A stretch of DNA of 64,000 nt, taken from NCBI RefSeq assembly GCF_000607165.1, contig NZ_JFZG01000002.1, positions 1 to 64,000 on the forward strand, read 5' to 3'. Made by a program: the position numbers and the translations under genes. This stretch comes from Ralstonia pickettii. GTDB lineage: Bacteria; Pseudomonadota; Gammaproteobacteria; Burkholderiales; Burkholderiaceae. The notes below the pieces were generated by a model. The model was not told the DNA's origin, did not search any database, and worked only from the letters and a program-made list of their open reading frames with translations. Positions 56,313 through 64,000 of the stretch are shown here, in pieces. Numbering within the stretch: the first letter of the stretch is position 1; every line of letters begins with the position of its first letter.

Positions 56313-57869
56313 ATGAACACCATGACCACGCCCCCCATCCTCACACTGCAACCGGGCGAAATGTCCTTTGCAGATCTGCGCCGTGTATGGCTCGCCCCCA
56401 CGCCTGTCGCCCTGTCCGGCGACTGTGCGGCCGCGATCGAAGCATCCGCTGCCACCGTGCAGGCGATTGTCGCCAAGGGCGCGCCTGCCTATGGCATCAA
56501 CACCGGGTTCGGCCTGCTGGCCAAAACGCAGATCGCTACGCACGAGTTGGAGCGCCTGCAACGCAACCTGATTCTGTCGCATGCAGTCGGCACCGGCGCA
56601 GACCTGAGCGACAGCGTGGCGCGCCTCGTGTTGCTGATGAAAGCGGCCAGCCTCGCACGTGGATATTCGGGCGTGCGCCGGGTCGTGATCGACACCCTGC
56701 TGGCGCTGCTGAACGCAGGCATCGTGCCGTGCATCCCGTCCAAGGGTTCGGTGGGCGCGTCGGGCGATCTGGCACCGCTGGCGCACATGACGCTGGCGCT
56801 GCTGGGCGAGGGCGACGTGCGGGTGAATGGTGTGCGCACGCCGGCACGGGCGGCACTGGCTGCGGCCGGGATCGAGCCGATTGCGCTGGCCGCCAAGGAA
56901 GGCCTGGCGCTCATCAACGGCACGCAGGTGTCGACCGCGCTGGCGCTCAACGGCCTGTTCCTGGCCGAGCGTCTGCTCCAGGCGGCCACCGTGTCTGGTG
57001 CCTTGTCGGTGGATGCCGCCAAGGGCAGCGATGCGCCGTTCGACCCGCGCGTGCACGCCGTGCGTGGCCAGCCTGGGCAAATTGCCACCGCCGCGGTGTA
57101 CCGCAACCTGCTGGCCGGCAGCGCCATCCGCCAGTCGCACCTCGTGGGCGATAAGCGCGTGCAAGATCCGTACAGCCTGCGCTGCCAGCCGCAAGTCATG
57201 GGCGCGTGTTTCGACCTGATCCGTCAGGCCGGCGCCACCCTACTCACCGAAGCCAATGCGGTGACCGACAACCCGCTGGTCTACGCTGACGCCGGTGAAG
57301 TGATTTCGGGCGGTAATTTCCATGCCGAGCCGGTGGCGTTTGCTGCCGACATGCTCGCGCTGGCGATTGCCGAGATTGGCGCGTTGTCCGAGCGCCGCAT
57401 CGCGTTGCTGATCGACTCCACGCTGTCGGGCCTGCCGCCGTTCCTGGTCGAGCAGCCGGGCCTGAACTCGGGCTTCATGATCGCGCACGTCACTGCGGCC
57501 GCGCTGGCATCGGAAAACAAGACGTTCGCCCACCCGGCCAGCGTTGACAGCCTGCCGACCTCCGCCAACCAGGAAGACCACGTCAGCATGGCGACCTTTG
57601 CCGGCCGCCGTCTGCAGGACATGGCAGAGAACACGGCCACCATCGTCGGCATCGAAGCGCTGGCGGCAGCGCAGGGCATCGACTTCCACAAGCCGCTGGC
57701 GACGTCCGACACGCTGCAGAAGGCGCATGGCTGCATCCGCGCGCGTGTGGCGTACTACGGTGAAGATCGCCTGTTCGCCCCCGACATCGAAGGCGCCCGC
57801 CGCCTCGTGCTCGACGGCGATCTGGGCGATTCGTGCCGCACGCATATCAGCGAACTTTCGCTCGGTTGA
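56313..57869 (+). CDS. hutH: histidine ammonia-lyase
   Basis: HutH removes ammonia from L-histidine to give trans-urocanate. The 518-residue protein has the Ala149-Ser150-Gly151 triad ([15 protein letters not shown]) that cyclises to the MIO cofactor, and the [12 protein letters not shown] and [12 protein letters not shown] blocks. It lies 26 bases after hutU; hutG follows within 2 bases of its stop, indicating one operon. Confidence 0.96.
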   Translation: MNTMTTPPILTLQPGEMSFADLRRVWLAPTPVALSGDCAAAIEASAATVQAIVAKGAPAYGINTGFGLLAKTQIATHELERLQRNLILSHAVGTGADLSDSVARLVLLMKAASLARGYSGVRRVVIDTLLALLNAGIVPCIPSKGSVGASGDLAPLAHMTLALLGEGDVRVNGVRTPARAALAAAGIEPIALAAKEGLALINGTQVSTALALNGLFLAERLLQAATVSGALSVDAAKGSDAPFDPRVHAVRGQPGQIATAAVYRNLLAGSAIRQSHLVGDKRVQDPYSLRCQPQVMGACFDLIRQAGATLLTEANAVTDNPLVYADAGEVISGGNFHAEPVAFAADMLALAIAEIGALSERRIALLIDSTLSGLPPFLVEQPGLNSGFMIAHVTAAALASENKTFAHPASVDSLPTSANQEDHVSMATFAGRRLQDMAENTATIVGIEALAAAQGIDFHKPLATSDTLQKAHGCIRARVAYYGEDRLFAPDIEGARRLVLDGDLGDSCRTHISELSLG

Positions 57870-57871
57870 TC

Positions 57872-58849
57872 ATGCTCGCCCAAGCTGAATCGAACGTCTG
57901 GCAGGGCCGCGTCGACGCGGAGGAGGGCCCGCTAGGCTTGCGTTGGCACCAGACCGTGCGCCGCATCGATGCATCCACGCCACTGGCCAATACCGTCGCC
58001 CTGGCGGGCTTCGCCTGCGACGCGGGTGTCGCGCGCAACCACGGGCGAACCGGTGCACAGGCGGGCCCCGCAGCCATCCGCAAGATGCTCGCGAACTTGC
58101 CCGCGCGTGCCGGGCGGGTTGTCGTCGATGCGGGCGACGTGACCTGCCAGGGCGATGCGCTGGAAGATGCGCAGAGTGTGTTGTCCGGTGTGCTGCATGA
58201 TCTGCTCGACCGCGGTGCGTTCCCGATCGCGCTCGGCGGCGGGCATGAGATTGCATGGGCATCGTTTGGCGGCTTGGCGCGGCATCTGGCAGCGAAATCC
58301 GATCAGCCTCCGCGCATCGGCATCCTCAATCTGGATGCACATTTCGATTTGCGTGCGGGCGAGCGCGGCAGCTCGGGCACGCCGTTCCGCCAGATCGCCG
58401 AAGACTGCGCGCGGCGCGGCTGGCCGTTCCACTACGCCTGCCTGGGCGTGAGCACCTACGCCAACACCGAAGCGCTGTTCGCGCGTGCGCGGCAGCTCGG
58501 CGTGCGCTGGATGCACGACGATGAGATGGACGTCATGCAGCTCGCCCACGTGCTGAAGGTGGTCGAGGTGTTCTTGAGCCAGGTCGACCATGTCTATCTG
58601 ACGATGTGCCTGGACGTGCTGCCGGCCGCTGTTGCCCCCGGCGTGAGCGCGCCATCCGCGCGCGGCGTGGGGATGGACGTGATCGAGCCCATCGTCGATC
58701 GCGTCGTCAGCTCGGGGAAGCTAAGGCTGGCGGATGTGGCGGAGCTGAACCCGTCGCTCGACATTGACAATCACACGGCACGTGTCGCTGCCCGCCTGGT
58801 TGCGCGGGTGGCAGACGGCATTGGCCTGCAAGGAACTGCTCATGGCTGA
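57872..58849 (+). CDS. hutG: formimidoylglutamase (arginase family)
   Basis: HutG of this type splits N-formimidoyl-glutamate to glutamate and formamide in one step, so hutF is not needed. The 325-residue protein has the arginase-family metal motifs GGGHEIAW (His125) and DAHFDLR (Asp155, His157, Asp159). The third motif reads [13 protein letters not shown], with Cys246 where the canonical DxD of arginases has its first aspartate; Asp248 is kept. The start is ATG 57872 (MLAQAES), right after the hutH stop; the hutI start overlaps its end. Confidence 0.9.
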   Translation: MLAQAESNVWQGRVDAEEGPLGLRWHQTVRRIDASTPLANTVALAGFACDAGVARNHGRTGAQAGPAAIRKMLANLPARAGRVVVDAGDVTCQGDALEDAQSVLSGVLHDLLDRGAFPIALGGGHEIAWASFGGLARHLAAKSDQPPRIGILNLDAHFDLRAGERGSSGTPFRQIAEDCARRGWPFHYACLGVSTYANTEALFARARQLGVRWMHDDEMDVMQLAHVLKVVEVFLSQVDHVYLTMCLDVLPAAVAPGVSAPSARGVGMDVIEPIVDRVVSSGKLRLADVAELNPSLDIDNHTARVAARLVARVADGIGLQGTAHG

Positions 58850-60077
58850 TCCGGCCAACCCGCACTGGGATGCGCTCTGGACCAACGTCCACCTCGCCAC
58901 GCTCACGGCCGACGCTGACGGCTACGGCGAGATCCGCGACGGTGCCATCGCCGTCAAGGACGGCCGCATTGCGTGGCTGGGCTACCGCGCCGATCTGCCC
59001 GCCAATGCCCGCGCCATGCGCGAGCACGACGGCGGCGGCGCGTGGCTCACGCCCGGCTTGATCGATTGCCACACGCATCTGGTCTATGCTGGCAACCGCA
59101 GCAATGAATTTGAAGCGCGCCTGAACGGCGTGCCGTACGAAGAGATCGCGCGGGCGGGCGGGGGCATCCTCTCCACCGTCCGCGCCACGCGTGCGGCCAG
59201 TGAGGCGGCGCTTGCAGAAGCGAGCCTGCCACGCCTGAACGCACTGCGCGCCGAAGGCGTTACCACCGTCGAAATCAAATCCGGCTATGGCTTGAATCTG
59301 GAAACCGAGCGCCGCATGCTGCGTGTTGCCCGCCGCTTCGGCCAGTCGTTGCCGGTGCGCGTGCGCACGACGTTCCTCGGCGCGCACGCCGTGCCGCCGG
59401 AATTTGCTGGCCGTGCGGATGACTACATCGACCACCTCTGCGCCGATGTGCTGCCCGCTCTCGCTGCAGAGGGTCTGGTCGATGCCGTTGACGCCTTTTG
59501 CGAAACCATCGGCTTCACGCCTGCACAAACGGCACGCATGTTCGATGCCGCGCAGCGGCTGGGTCTGCCGGTCAAGCTGCACGCCGAGCAGCTCTCCGAT
59601 CAGGGCGGCGCGGCATTGGTCGCGCGCTACGGCGGCCTTTCTGCGGATCACCTCGAATGTCTGACCGAGGCCGGCATCGCAGCCATGGCACGGGCCGGCA
59701 CGGTGGCCGTGCTGCTGCCCGGCGCGTTTTACTGCCTGCGCGAAACGCGCCTGCCGCCGATGGCCGCGCTGCGTGCCGCCGGTGTACCGATGGCCGTGTC
59801 GACCGACTGCAACCCCGGCACGTCGCCGCTGTCGTCGCTGCTGCTGGCGATGAACATGGCGTGCACGCTGTTCCGTCTGACGCCACTGGAAGCACTGACC
59901 GGCGCCACGCGTCACGCTGCCGCTGCGCTGGGTCTGTCCGGCACGTGTGGTGTGCTTGCCCCGGGCTGCGCGGCAGATTTCGCGCTCTGGCGCATCGACC
60001 GGCCTGCCGATCTGGCCTATGCGATGGGGCTCAACCCATGTACCAGTGTGGTCAAGGATGGCGTGGTGGTGGCGTAA
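58842..60077 (+). CDS. hutI: imidazolonepropionase
   Basis: HutI opens the imidazolone ring to give N-formimidoyl-glutamate. The 411-residue amidohydrolase has the metal motif [10 protein letters not shown] (His77, His79), [15 protein letters not shown], and [10 protein letters not shown] with the metal aspartate. The start is ATG 58842, which overlaps the hutG stop and has AAGGAA upstream; the frame is open to 58764. It is the last hut gene and completes the histidine-to-glutamate pathway HutH-HutU-HutI-HutG. Confidence 0.95.
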   Translation: MADPANPHWDALWTNVHLATLTADADGYGEIRDGAIAVKDGRIAWLGYRADLPANARAMREHDGGGAWLTPGLIDCHTHLVYAGNRSNEFEARLNGVPYEEIARAGGGILSTVRATRAASEAALAEASLPRLNALRAEGVTTVEIKSGYGLNLETERRMLRVARRFGQSLPVRVRTTFLGAHAVPPEFAGRADDYIDHLCADVLPALAAEGLVDAVDAFCETIGFTPAQTARMFDAAQRLGLPVKLHAEQLSDQGGAALVARYGGLSADHLECLTEAGIAAMARAGTVAVLLPGAFYCLRETRLPPMAALRAAGVPMAVSTDCNPGTSPLSSLLLAMNMACTLFRLTPLEALTGATRHAAAALGLSGTCGVLAPGCAADFALWRIDRPADLAYAMGLNPCTSVVKDGVVVA

Positions 60078-60113
60078 GGCACACCCGATGACTCGGCTCG
60101 TATAATCGGCCGG
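60078..60113 (+). promoter_or_regulatory. sigma-70 promoter of hemH
   Basis: A perfect TATAAT at 60101-60106 lies 28 bases before the hemH ATG. The -35 region 17 bases upstream (60078-60083, GGCACA) is weak. It would give a leader of about 22 bases. Confidence 0.5.
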
Positions 60114-60134
60114 GTCTATCGCGAACCCGCGCCC

Positions 60135-61250
60135 ATGCCTTTCTTGCCCGAACCCCTGTTCCAGCACGGTCAGCCCGATCGCACGGCGATCCTGCTCGTC
60201 AACCTCGGCACGCCCGACGGCACGTCGCCGCGCGAGGTGGGCCGCTATCTGCGTCAGTTCCTGTCCGACCCACGCGTGGTGGAGATTCCGCGCGCTGCGT
60301 GGTGGTTCATCCTCAACGTGCTGATCGTGCCGTTGCGTTCGCGGGCGTCGGCGCACAAGTACGAGAGCATCTGGCTGCGCGAGGCCAACAAGACGGGCTC
60401 GCCGCTGCTGGTCTATAGCGAGCGGCAGGCGCACGCGCTGCAGCAGCTGCTGAACGCCCAGGGCCACGATGTGGTGGTCGCCTGCGCGATGCGTTACGGC
60501 AATCCGTCGATCTCGTCGGTCATGCAGGCGCTGCGCAAGCAGGGCGTCGAGCGCATCCTCGTGTTCCCGATGTATCCGCAGTATTCCGGCACGACCACTG
60601 CCACGGCCTTCGACGAGGTCTTCCGAGTCCTGGGCGAAATGCGCAATCAGCCAGAGTTGCGACTGGTCAAGCATTTTCACGATGACCCCGCTTACATCAA
60701 TGCGCTGCACCAGCAGGTGGGGGCGTATTGGGCACAACATGGCGCGCCCGATTTTGCGCATGGCGACAAACTGGTGCTGTCGTTCCATGGCGTGCCGCGG
60801 CGTACGCTGGAGTTGGGGGACCCCTACCACTGCGAATGCCTGAAGACAGGCCGCTTGCTGGGCGAAGCGCTCGGCCTGCAGCCGGGGCAGTACCTGGTCA
60901 CGTTCCAGTCACGCTTTGGCCGCGCCGAATGGCTACAGCCGTACACCGCGCCCACTCTGGAAGAGCTTGGCCGCGTTGGCACCAACCGCGTCGACGTGTT
61001 CTGCCCAGGCTTCCCGGCCGATTGCCTGGAGACGCTGGAAGAAATCGCCATGGAGGGGCAGTCGACCTTCCGTGTCGCCGGCGGCAAGGAATTCCATTAC
61101 ATCCCGTGCCTGAACGACAGCGAAGCGTGGATCGCCGGCATTGCGGACATCGCGCTGGCGCACCTCCAGGGCTGGCCGCTCACGCTCACGCATCCGCATG
61201 TGCTGGAAGCCAGCCGCACACGTGCGCAGAGCAAGGGGGCCGCCGCATGA
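60135..61250 (+). CDS. hemH: ferrochelatase
   Basis: HemH inserts Fe(II) into protoporphyrin IX, the last step of heme synthesis. The 371-residue protein has [25 protein letters not shown] near the start and the LSFHGVP motif with catalytic His218, followed by [15 protein letters not shown]. It overlaps hslR by ATGA. The hemH-hslR-grpE order is common in betaproteobacteria. Confidence 0.96.
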   Translation: MPFLPEPLFQHGQPDRTAILLVNLGTPDGTSPREVGRYLRQFLSDPRVVEIPRAAWWFILNVLIVPLRSRASAHKYESIWLREANKTGSPLLVYSERQAHALQQLLNAQGHDVVVACAMRYGNPSISSVMQALRKQGVERILVFPMYPQYSGTTTATAFDEVFRVLGEMRNQPELRLVKHFHDDPAYINALHQQVGAYWAQHGAPDFAHGDKLVLSFHGVPRRTLELGDPYHCECLKTGRLLGEALGLQPGQYLVTFQSRFGRAEWLQPYTAPTLEELGRVGTNRVDVFCPGFPADCLETLEEIAMEGQSTFRVAGGKEFHYIPCLNDSEAWIAGIADIALAHLQGWPLTLTHPHVLEASRTRAQSKGAAA

Positions 61251-61645
61251 AGGTGAGCACCGACGCGGCCGATCGCGTGCGCATCGACAAATGGCTCTGG
61301 GCGGCGCGCTTCTTTAAGACACGGTCGCAGGCGACGGATGCGGTGGAAAGGGGGCGCGTGCAGATCAACGACCAGCCGGTTCGCCCCGCCAAGGATGTCA
61401 AAATTGGCGACCGCGTGCGAGTGCACGCGCATGAACAACAGTGGGAAGTAGAGGTGCTGGCGCTGGCCGAAGTACGCGGCCCAGCTTCCGTTGCACAAAC
61501 GCTCTATGCCGAGACGGACACCAGTCGCTTAAAACGCGAAGAGAACGCCGACAAACGCCGGCTGTATCGAGAACCCGCCACACAAATTGCTGGCCGGCCG
61601 ACCAAGCGAGACCGGCGACGCATCGACAAACTCGGCGGAGAATGA
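61247..61645 (+). CDS. hslR: Hsp15-like RNA-binding S4 domain protein
   Basis: This 132-residue protein has an S4 RNA-binding domain ([26 protein letters not shown]) and a basic C terminus (KRDRRRIDK). Hsp15 binds 50S subunits that carry stranded nascent chains and helps recycle them after heat shock. The start overlaps the hemH stop; the frame is open far upstream inside hemH. Its heat-shock role fits the neighbourhood with grpE and hrcA. Confidence 0.9.
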   Translation: MKVSTDAADRVRIDKWLWAARFFKTRSQATDAVERGRVQINDQPVRPAKDVKIGDRVRVHAHEQQWEVEVLALAEVRGPASVAQTLYAETDTSRLKREENADKRRLYREPATQIAGRPTKRDRRRIDKLGGE

Positions 61646-61666
61646 CGCATGCCGCGCGAGTGTGTG

Positions 61667-61861
61667 CTAACTTGATACGCTCAAGCCGCGCGACATCTGC
61701 TGCATTTGCGCAGGCTTGATGATGTAGTGCTTGAAGAATGCCTTGCCGCTACCGTACTCCGTATAACGCGGTGTGACGGCGCCAGACAGGCAAATGAACG
61801 TTGTGGCTGCGGTCAGGGTCAACAGCAGGAGCACGGTCAGAACGGGCAGCTTGTTGTGCAT
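61667..61861 (-). CDS. small single-span membrane protein of unknown function
   Basis: This 64-residue protein has one strong hydrophobic segment (about residues 5-27, LPVLTVLLLLTLTAATTFICL) and a short polar tail (KAFFKHYIIKPAQMQQMSRG), probably outside. ATG 61861 has GAGGG about eight bases upstream; a longer frame to 61996 lacks support. I do not recognise a family. It is convergent with hslR and divergent from grpE. Confidence 0.55.
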   Translation of the reverse strand: MHNKLPVLTVLLLLTLTAATTFICLSGAVTPRYTEYGSGKAFFKHYIIKPAQMQQMSRGLSVSS

Positions 61862-62017
61862 GGTACGAACCCTCAAAGAAGCTCGCGCCCCCCAGTTTTT
61901 TCTTGCATCATAGGCGGCCCATAAGGGCCTCGCAATTGCTGTGCCGTTGCAGTCTGATGAAAGTTGTAACCCCATATTTCGTGATGCACGGCGCACAGTT
62001 GCCGCGCATCCGGCGCC

Positions 62018-62046
62018 CTTGAAAAGCGCGCCAAATGCCCCATAAC
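62018..62046 (+). promoter_or_regulatory. sigma-32 heat-shock promoter of grpE
   Basis: CTTGAA (62018-62023), a 14-base spacer and CCCCATAAC (62038-62046) match the heat-shock sigma factor consensus very well. Transcription would begin near 62053, about 70 bases before the grpE ATG. Confidence 0.85.
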
Positions 62047-62124
62047 GGGGACAAATCGTTTGTAAAAATCCAGCGGATCGTCTTCAGGCACATGCCGTGC
62101 GTCGATTCCCTTTTATCCAGCGCT

Positions 62125-62772
62125 ATGAAACACACTCCGGACACCCCCTCGAACTCGGACATGCCAGCGGACACCCAAGCCACCCAGCCGAACCAGTCGG
62201 CGACGGGCCAGGCGGCCCACGCTTATTCGAGCCAGGCTCAGCGCGCAAGCGCCGACGCTCAGGCTGTCGCCGGTGACGAAGCCGCCGTGGCAGAAGCCGT
62301 GGCCGACATGGACATCGCTGAACTGCGCCGTCAACTGGAAGCCGCTGAAGAAAAGGCGCGCCAGAATTATGAAAACTGGGCGCGCGCCACGGCCGAAGGC
62401 GAGAACATCCGCCGCCGCGGTCAGGACGATGTGGCGAAGGCCCACAAGTTCGCCATCGAAGGTTTTGCGGAATACCTGCTGCCGGTGATGGACAGCCTTC
62501 AGGCCGCTTTGGCCGACACGTCGGGGGATGCCACCAAGCTGCGTGAGGGCGTTGAACTTACGCTCAAGCAGCTTTACGCCGCGTTCGAAAAGGGGCGTGT
62601 GACCGAGCTGAACCCCGTGGGTGAAAAGTTCGATCCGCATCGTCATCAAGCCATCTCGATGGTGCCGGCCGATCAGGAAGCCAATACCGTGGTGACGGTG
62701 CTTCAGCGCGGCTACACGCTGGCCGACCGCGTGCTGCGCCCTGCCCTCGTGACGGTGGCCGCGCCCAAATAA
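62125..62772 (+). CDS. grpE: nucleotide exchange factor GrpE
   Basis: GrpE releases ADP from DnaK. The 215-residue protein has a low-complexity polar N terminus (about 1-60), the long dimer helix ([20 protein letters not shown]) and the beta-wing domain ([37 protein letters not shown]). The start is ATG 62125 (MKHTPDTPS); the frame is open to 62035, which would overlap the promoter. The partner dnaK is presumably just beyond the window. Confidence 0.96.
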   Translation: MKHTPDTPSNSDMPADTQATQPNQSATGQAAHAYSSQAQRASADAQAVAGDEAAVAEAVADMDIAELRRQLEAAEEKARQNYENWARATAEGENIRRRGQDDVAKAHKFAIEGFAEYLLPVMDSLQAALADTSGDATKLREGVELTLKQLYAAFEKGRVTELNPVGEKFDPHRHQAISMVPADQEANTVVTVLQRGYTLADRVLRPALVTVAAPK

Positions 62773-62783
62773 GCCAGCCGCCC

Positions 62784-63212
62784 GTGATCCTCCAGAACGC
62801 AACCACTTCGCAAGACGCCAACGGCGCGATCCCGGTCGATAAGACCGCGTTCGCGGCGTTTGGCATGCGCGAAGTGAATACCGGGACCTTCGACGCGGCC
62901 ATTGTGGCGGCGGGTGATGCGCTCGTGTGCGTATTCTTCTGGGGCGTGGATTGCTTCAACTGCGAGATGGCCAAGAAAGCCATGCTCGCGCAACCGGCCG
63001 CTGTGCGCGAGCTTGGGCTGAACTGGCTGCATGCCAACGTCTACGCGCACCCGGAGCTGGGCCAGCGCTTTGGCCTGCACGGTATTCCCGTGTTCATGTT
63101 CTTCCATCGTGGCAAGAAGCTTGGCCGGGCGACCGGTTGGCATGGCCACGCGCAGTTTGCCGCCGCCGTTGCCAATGCGCGCAACAAGCTGGCGGGCAAG
63201 CCGCTTATCTGA
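62784..63212 (+). CDS. thioredoxin-fold protein with CFNC motif
   Basis: This 142-residue protein has the thioredoxin core: VCVFFWGVDCFNCEMAKK with the CxxC pair at 57/60, then NVYAHPELGQRFGLHGIPVFMFF with the cis-proline. There is no signal peptide, so it is cytoplasmic. The start is GTG 62784, 11 bases after the grpE stop, so it is likely co-expressed with grpE under heat shock. A role in disulfide repair during stress is an inference. Confidence 0.88.
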   Translation: MILQNATTSQDANGAIPVDKTAFAAFGMREVNTGTFDAAIVAAGDALVCVFFWGVDCFNCEMAKKAMLAQPAAVRELGLNWLHANVYAHPELGQRFGLHGIPVFMFFHRGKKLGRATGWHGHAQFAAAVANARNKLAGKPLI

Positions 63213-63225
63213 GGCAGCGACCATC

Positions 63226-63366
63226 ATGACGTCGATGCCGATGGCTGCGGCCTTCCTTATCGTTTCGTCCGTCCGTGCCGTGCGCCGCAAGCGTGTGGCG
63301 CGCACCTCGCCGCGCGCCGCCCAGGCGATGACCGCGGCCCTTGCCGCCGCCCGGCGGTTGTTCTAG
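63226..63366 (+). CDS. possible 46-residue basic protein
   Basis: A short frame starts at ATG 63226, with GAGG 11 bases upstream, and ends at 63366. The product has a hydrophobic stretch near the start (MAAAFLIVSSVRAV) and a very basic C-terminal half (RRKRVARTSPRAAQ). The frame overlaps nothing else and follows the thioredoxin-like gene. I do not recognise it; it may be a small protein or chance. Confidence 0.3.
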   Translation: MTSMPMAAAFLIVSSVRAVRRKRVARTSPRAAQAMTAALAAARRLF

Positions 63367-63542
63367 TGCCCTTGCGGCACGTTGCCGCCGGGCTCTCTTC
63401 ACTCCCACCGAAGTTTCAGTTTCGTATCACCGCCGGCCGGCCCGTGCGCCCGCTGGTTTTCTTGCCGCTGCGTTGCATTGGCCCGGGAGGCTATCGGCAG
63501 CGGCTTTGCCTAGTGTTGAACATTGACCTGTAGGAGATCGTC

Positions 63543-63950
63543 ATGTCCAAAGCAGCCACCATCTACCTGACTGAGCTGGACCTCACCCGTCTGGAAAATG
63601 CCGCCACCCGCGCGGGCAACAACTCGCCGCTGGCCGATCTGGTCGATGACCTGATTACCCGTGCCAACGTGGTGCCCGGCAACAAGATTCCCGCCGATGT
63701 GGTGACCATGAACTCCGTCGTCTGCGTGGTTGATGACGCCGGCGCAGAGCAAGAGTGGACGCTCGTCTACCCGGAAGACGCCAACGTGACGTCGGCCAAG
63801 CTGTCGGTGCTCTCGCCGATGGGCACAGCGCTGCTGGGTGCGCGTGCGGGCAAGTCGATCAAATACTCGGCGCCCAATGGTGCCGAGCGTTCCTTGCGCA
63901 TCGATCGCGTGGCGTTCCAGCCCGAGGCCAGCGGCCAGCACACCCTGTAA
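63543..63950 (+). CDS. rnk: Rnk/GreA-like nucleoside diphosphate kinase regulator
   Basis: This 135-residue protein has an N-terminal coiled region (LTELDLTRLENAATRAG) and the C-terminal GreA/GreB FKBP-like domain (MNSVVCVVDD, EWTLVYPEDAN, LSPMGTALLGARAGKSI). Rnk binds RNA polymerase near the secondary channel without the Gre cleavage activity. TAGGAG precedes the ATG. Upstream (63367-63542) I see only a GC-rich promoter region. Confidence 0.9.
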   Translation: MSKAATIYLTELDLTRLENAATRAGNNSPLADLVDDLITRANVVPGNKIPADVVTMNSVVCVVDDAGAEQEWTLVYPEDANVTSAKLSVLSPMGTALLGARAGKSIKYSAPNGAERSLRIDRVAFQPEASGQHTL

Positions 63951-64000
63951 GCCGGCCGCGTCCTATCGCGAGAGGCTGTACCCGACACGCAACTGCGAGC

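Noticed and set aside
58707-60830. A 707-codon minus-strand open frame opposite hutI and hemH
   Set aside because: It crosses two real genes in antisense and has no family features.

Overview
The window is GC-rich chromosomal DNA of a betaproteobacterium in the Burkholderiaceae, most likely a Ralstonia of the pickettii group. This rests on gene content and order (katG-ubiA, pilT-pilU, glnE/yhdP/nit/tldD/aroG, recN-nadK-hrcA, hemH-hslR-grpE), protein flavour and base composition; no database search was possible. It looks like core chromosome with some lineage-specific insertions. I saw no rRNA, tRNA, CRISPR array, prophage or transposase gene.

Layout. 0-3.6 kb: oxidative-stress genes (a small membrane protein, dps, katG). 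3.6-6.1 kb: ubiA facing a yggS-proC pair. 6.2-15.1 kb: type IV pilus genes, the retraction ATPases pilT and pilU and then a minor-pilin operon pilE-fimT-pilV-pilW-pilX-pilY1. 15.1-17.4 kb: small housekeeping or unknown genes (glutathione peroxidase, WYL regulator, cupin, VOC protein). 17.5-26.0 kb, all on the minus strand: lrgAB, glycolate oxidase genes glcD, glcE and glcF with a voltage-gated-like ion channel between glcD and glcE, a LysR regulator and a D-lactate dehydrogenase-like flavoprotein. 26.1-30.1 kb: cobalamin adenosyltransferase, an MscS channel and a 753-residue pentaheme cytochrome c that looks like a fusion. 30.4-41.6 kb: aroG, tldD, a nitrilase-family amidase, yhdP and glnE. 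41.6-49.1 kb: a rhombosortase followed by three subtilisin-like proteases with GlyGly-CTERM tails and a lipoprotein that resembles their propeptide. 49.2-53.1 kb: recN, nadK, hrcA. 53.2-60.1 kb: an AhpD-like gene and the histidine-utilisation genes hutC/hutU-hutH-hutG-hutI. 60.1-64 kb: hemH-hslR, a small membrane protein, grpE, a thioredoxin-like gene and rnk.

The most interesting signal is the 5' leader of aroG (minus strand, about 31851 to 31512). A good sigma-70 promoter is followed by a 27-codon open frame whose codons 6-12 read Phe-Phe-Tyr-Phe-Tyr-Phe-Trp. Downstream are a strong intrinsic terminator and a perfectly complementary alternative pairing partner inside the peptide frame. This is the architecture of ribosome-mediated attenuation, placed in front of DAHP synthase and apparently sensing all three aromatic amino acids. 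The second is the rhombosortase locus, where three proteases carry the sorting tail and a free lipoprotein copies the I9-like propeptide fold, suggesting a surface protease system with its own anchored inhibitor or chaperone.

Other notable items are a hairpin-forming 51-base in-frame insertion in hutU, an inverted-repeat element between recN and nadK, and a PilY1 whose calcium loop looks degenerate.
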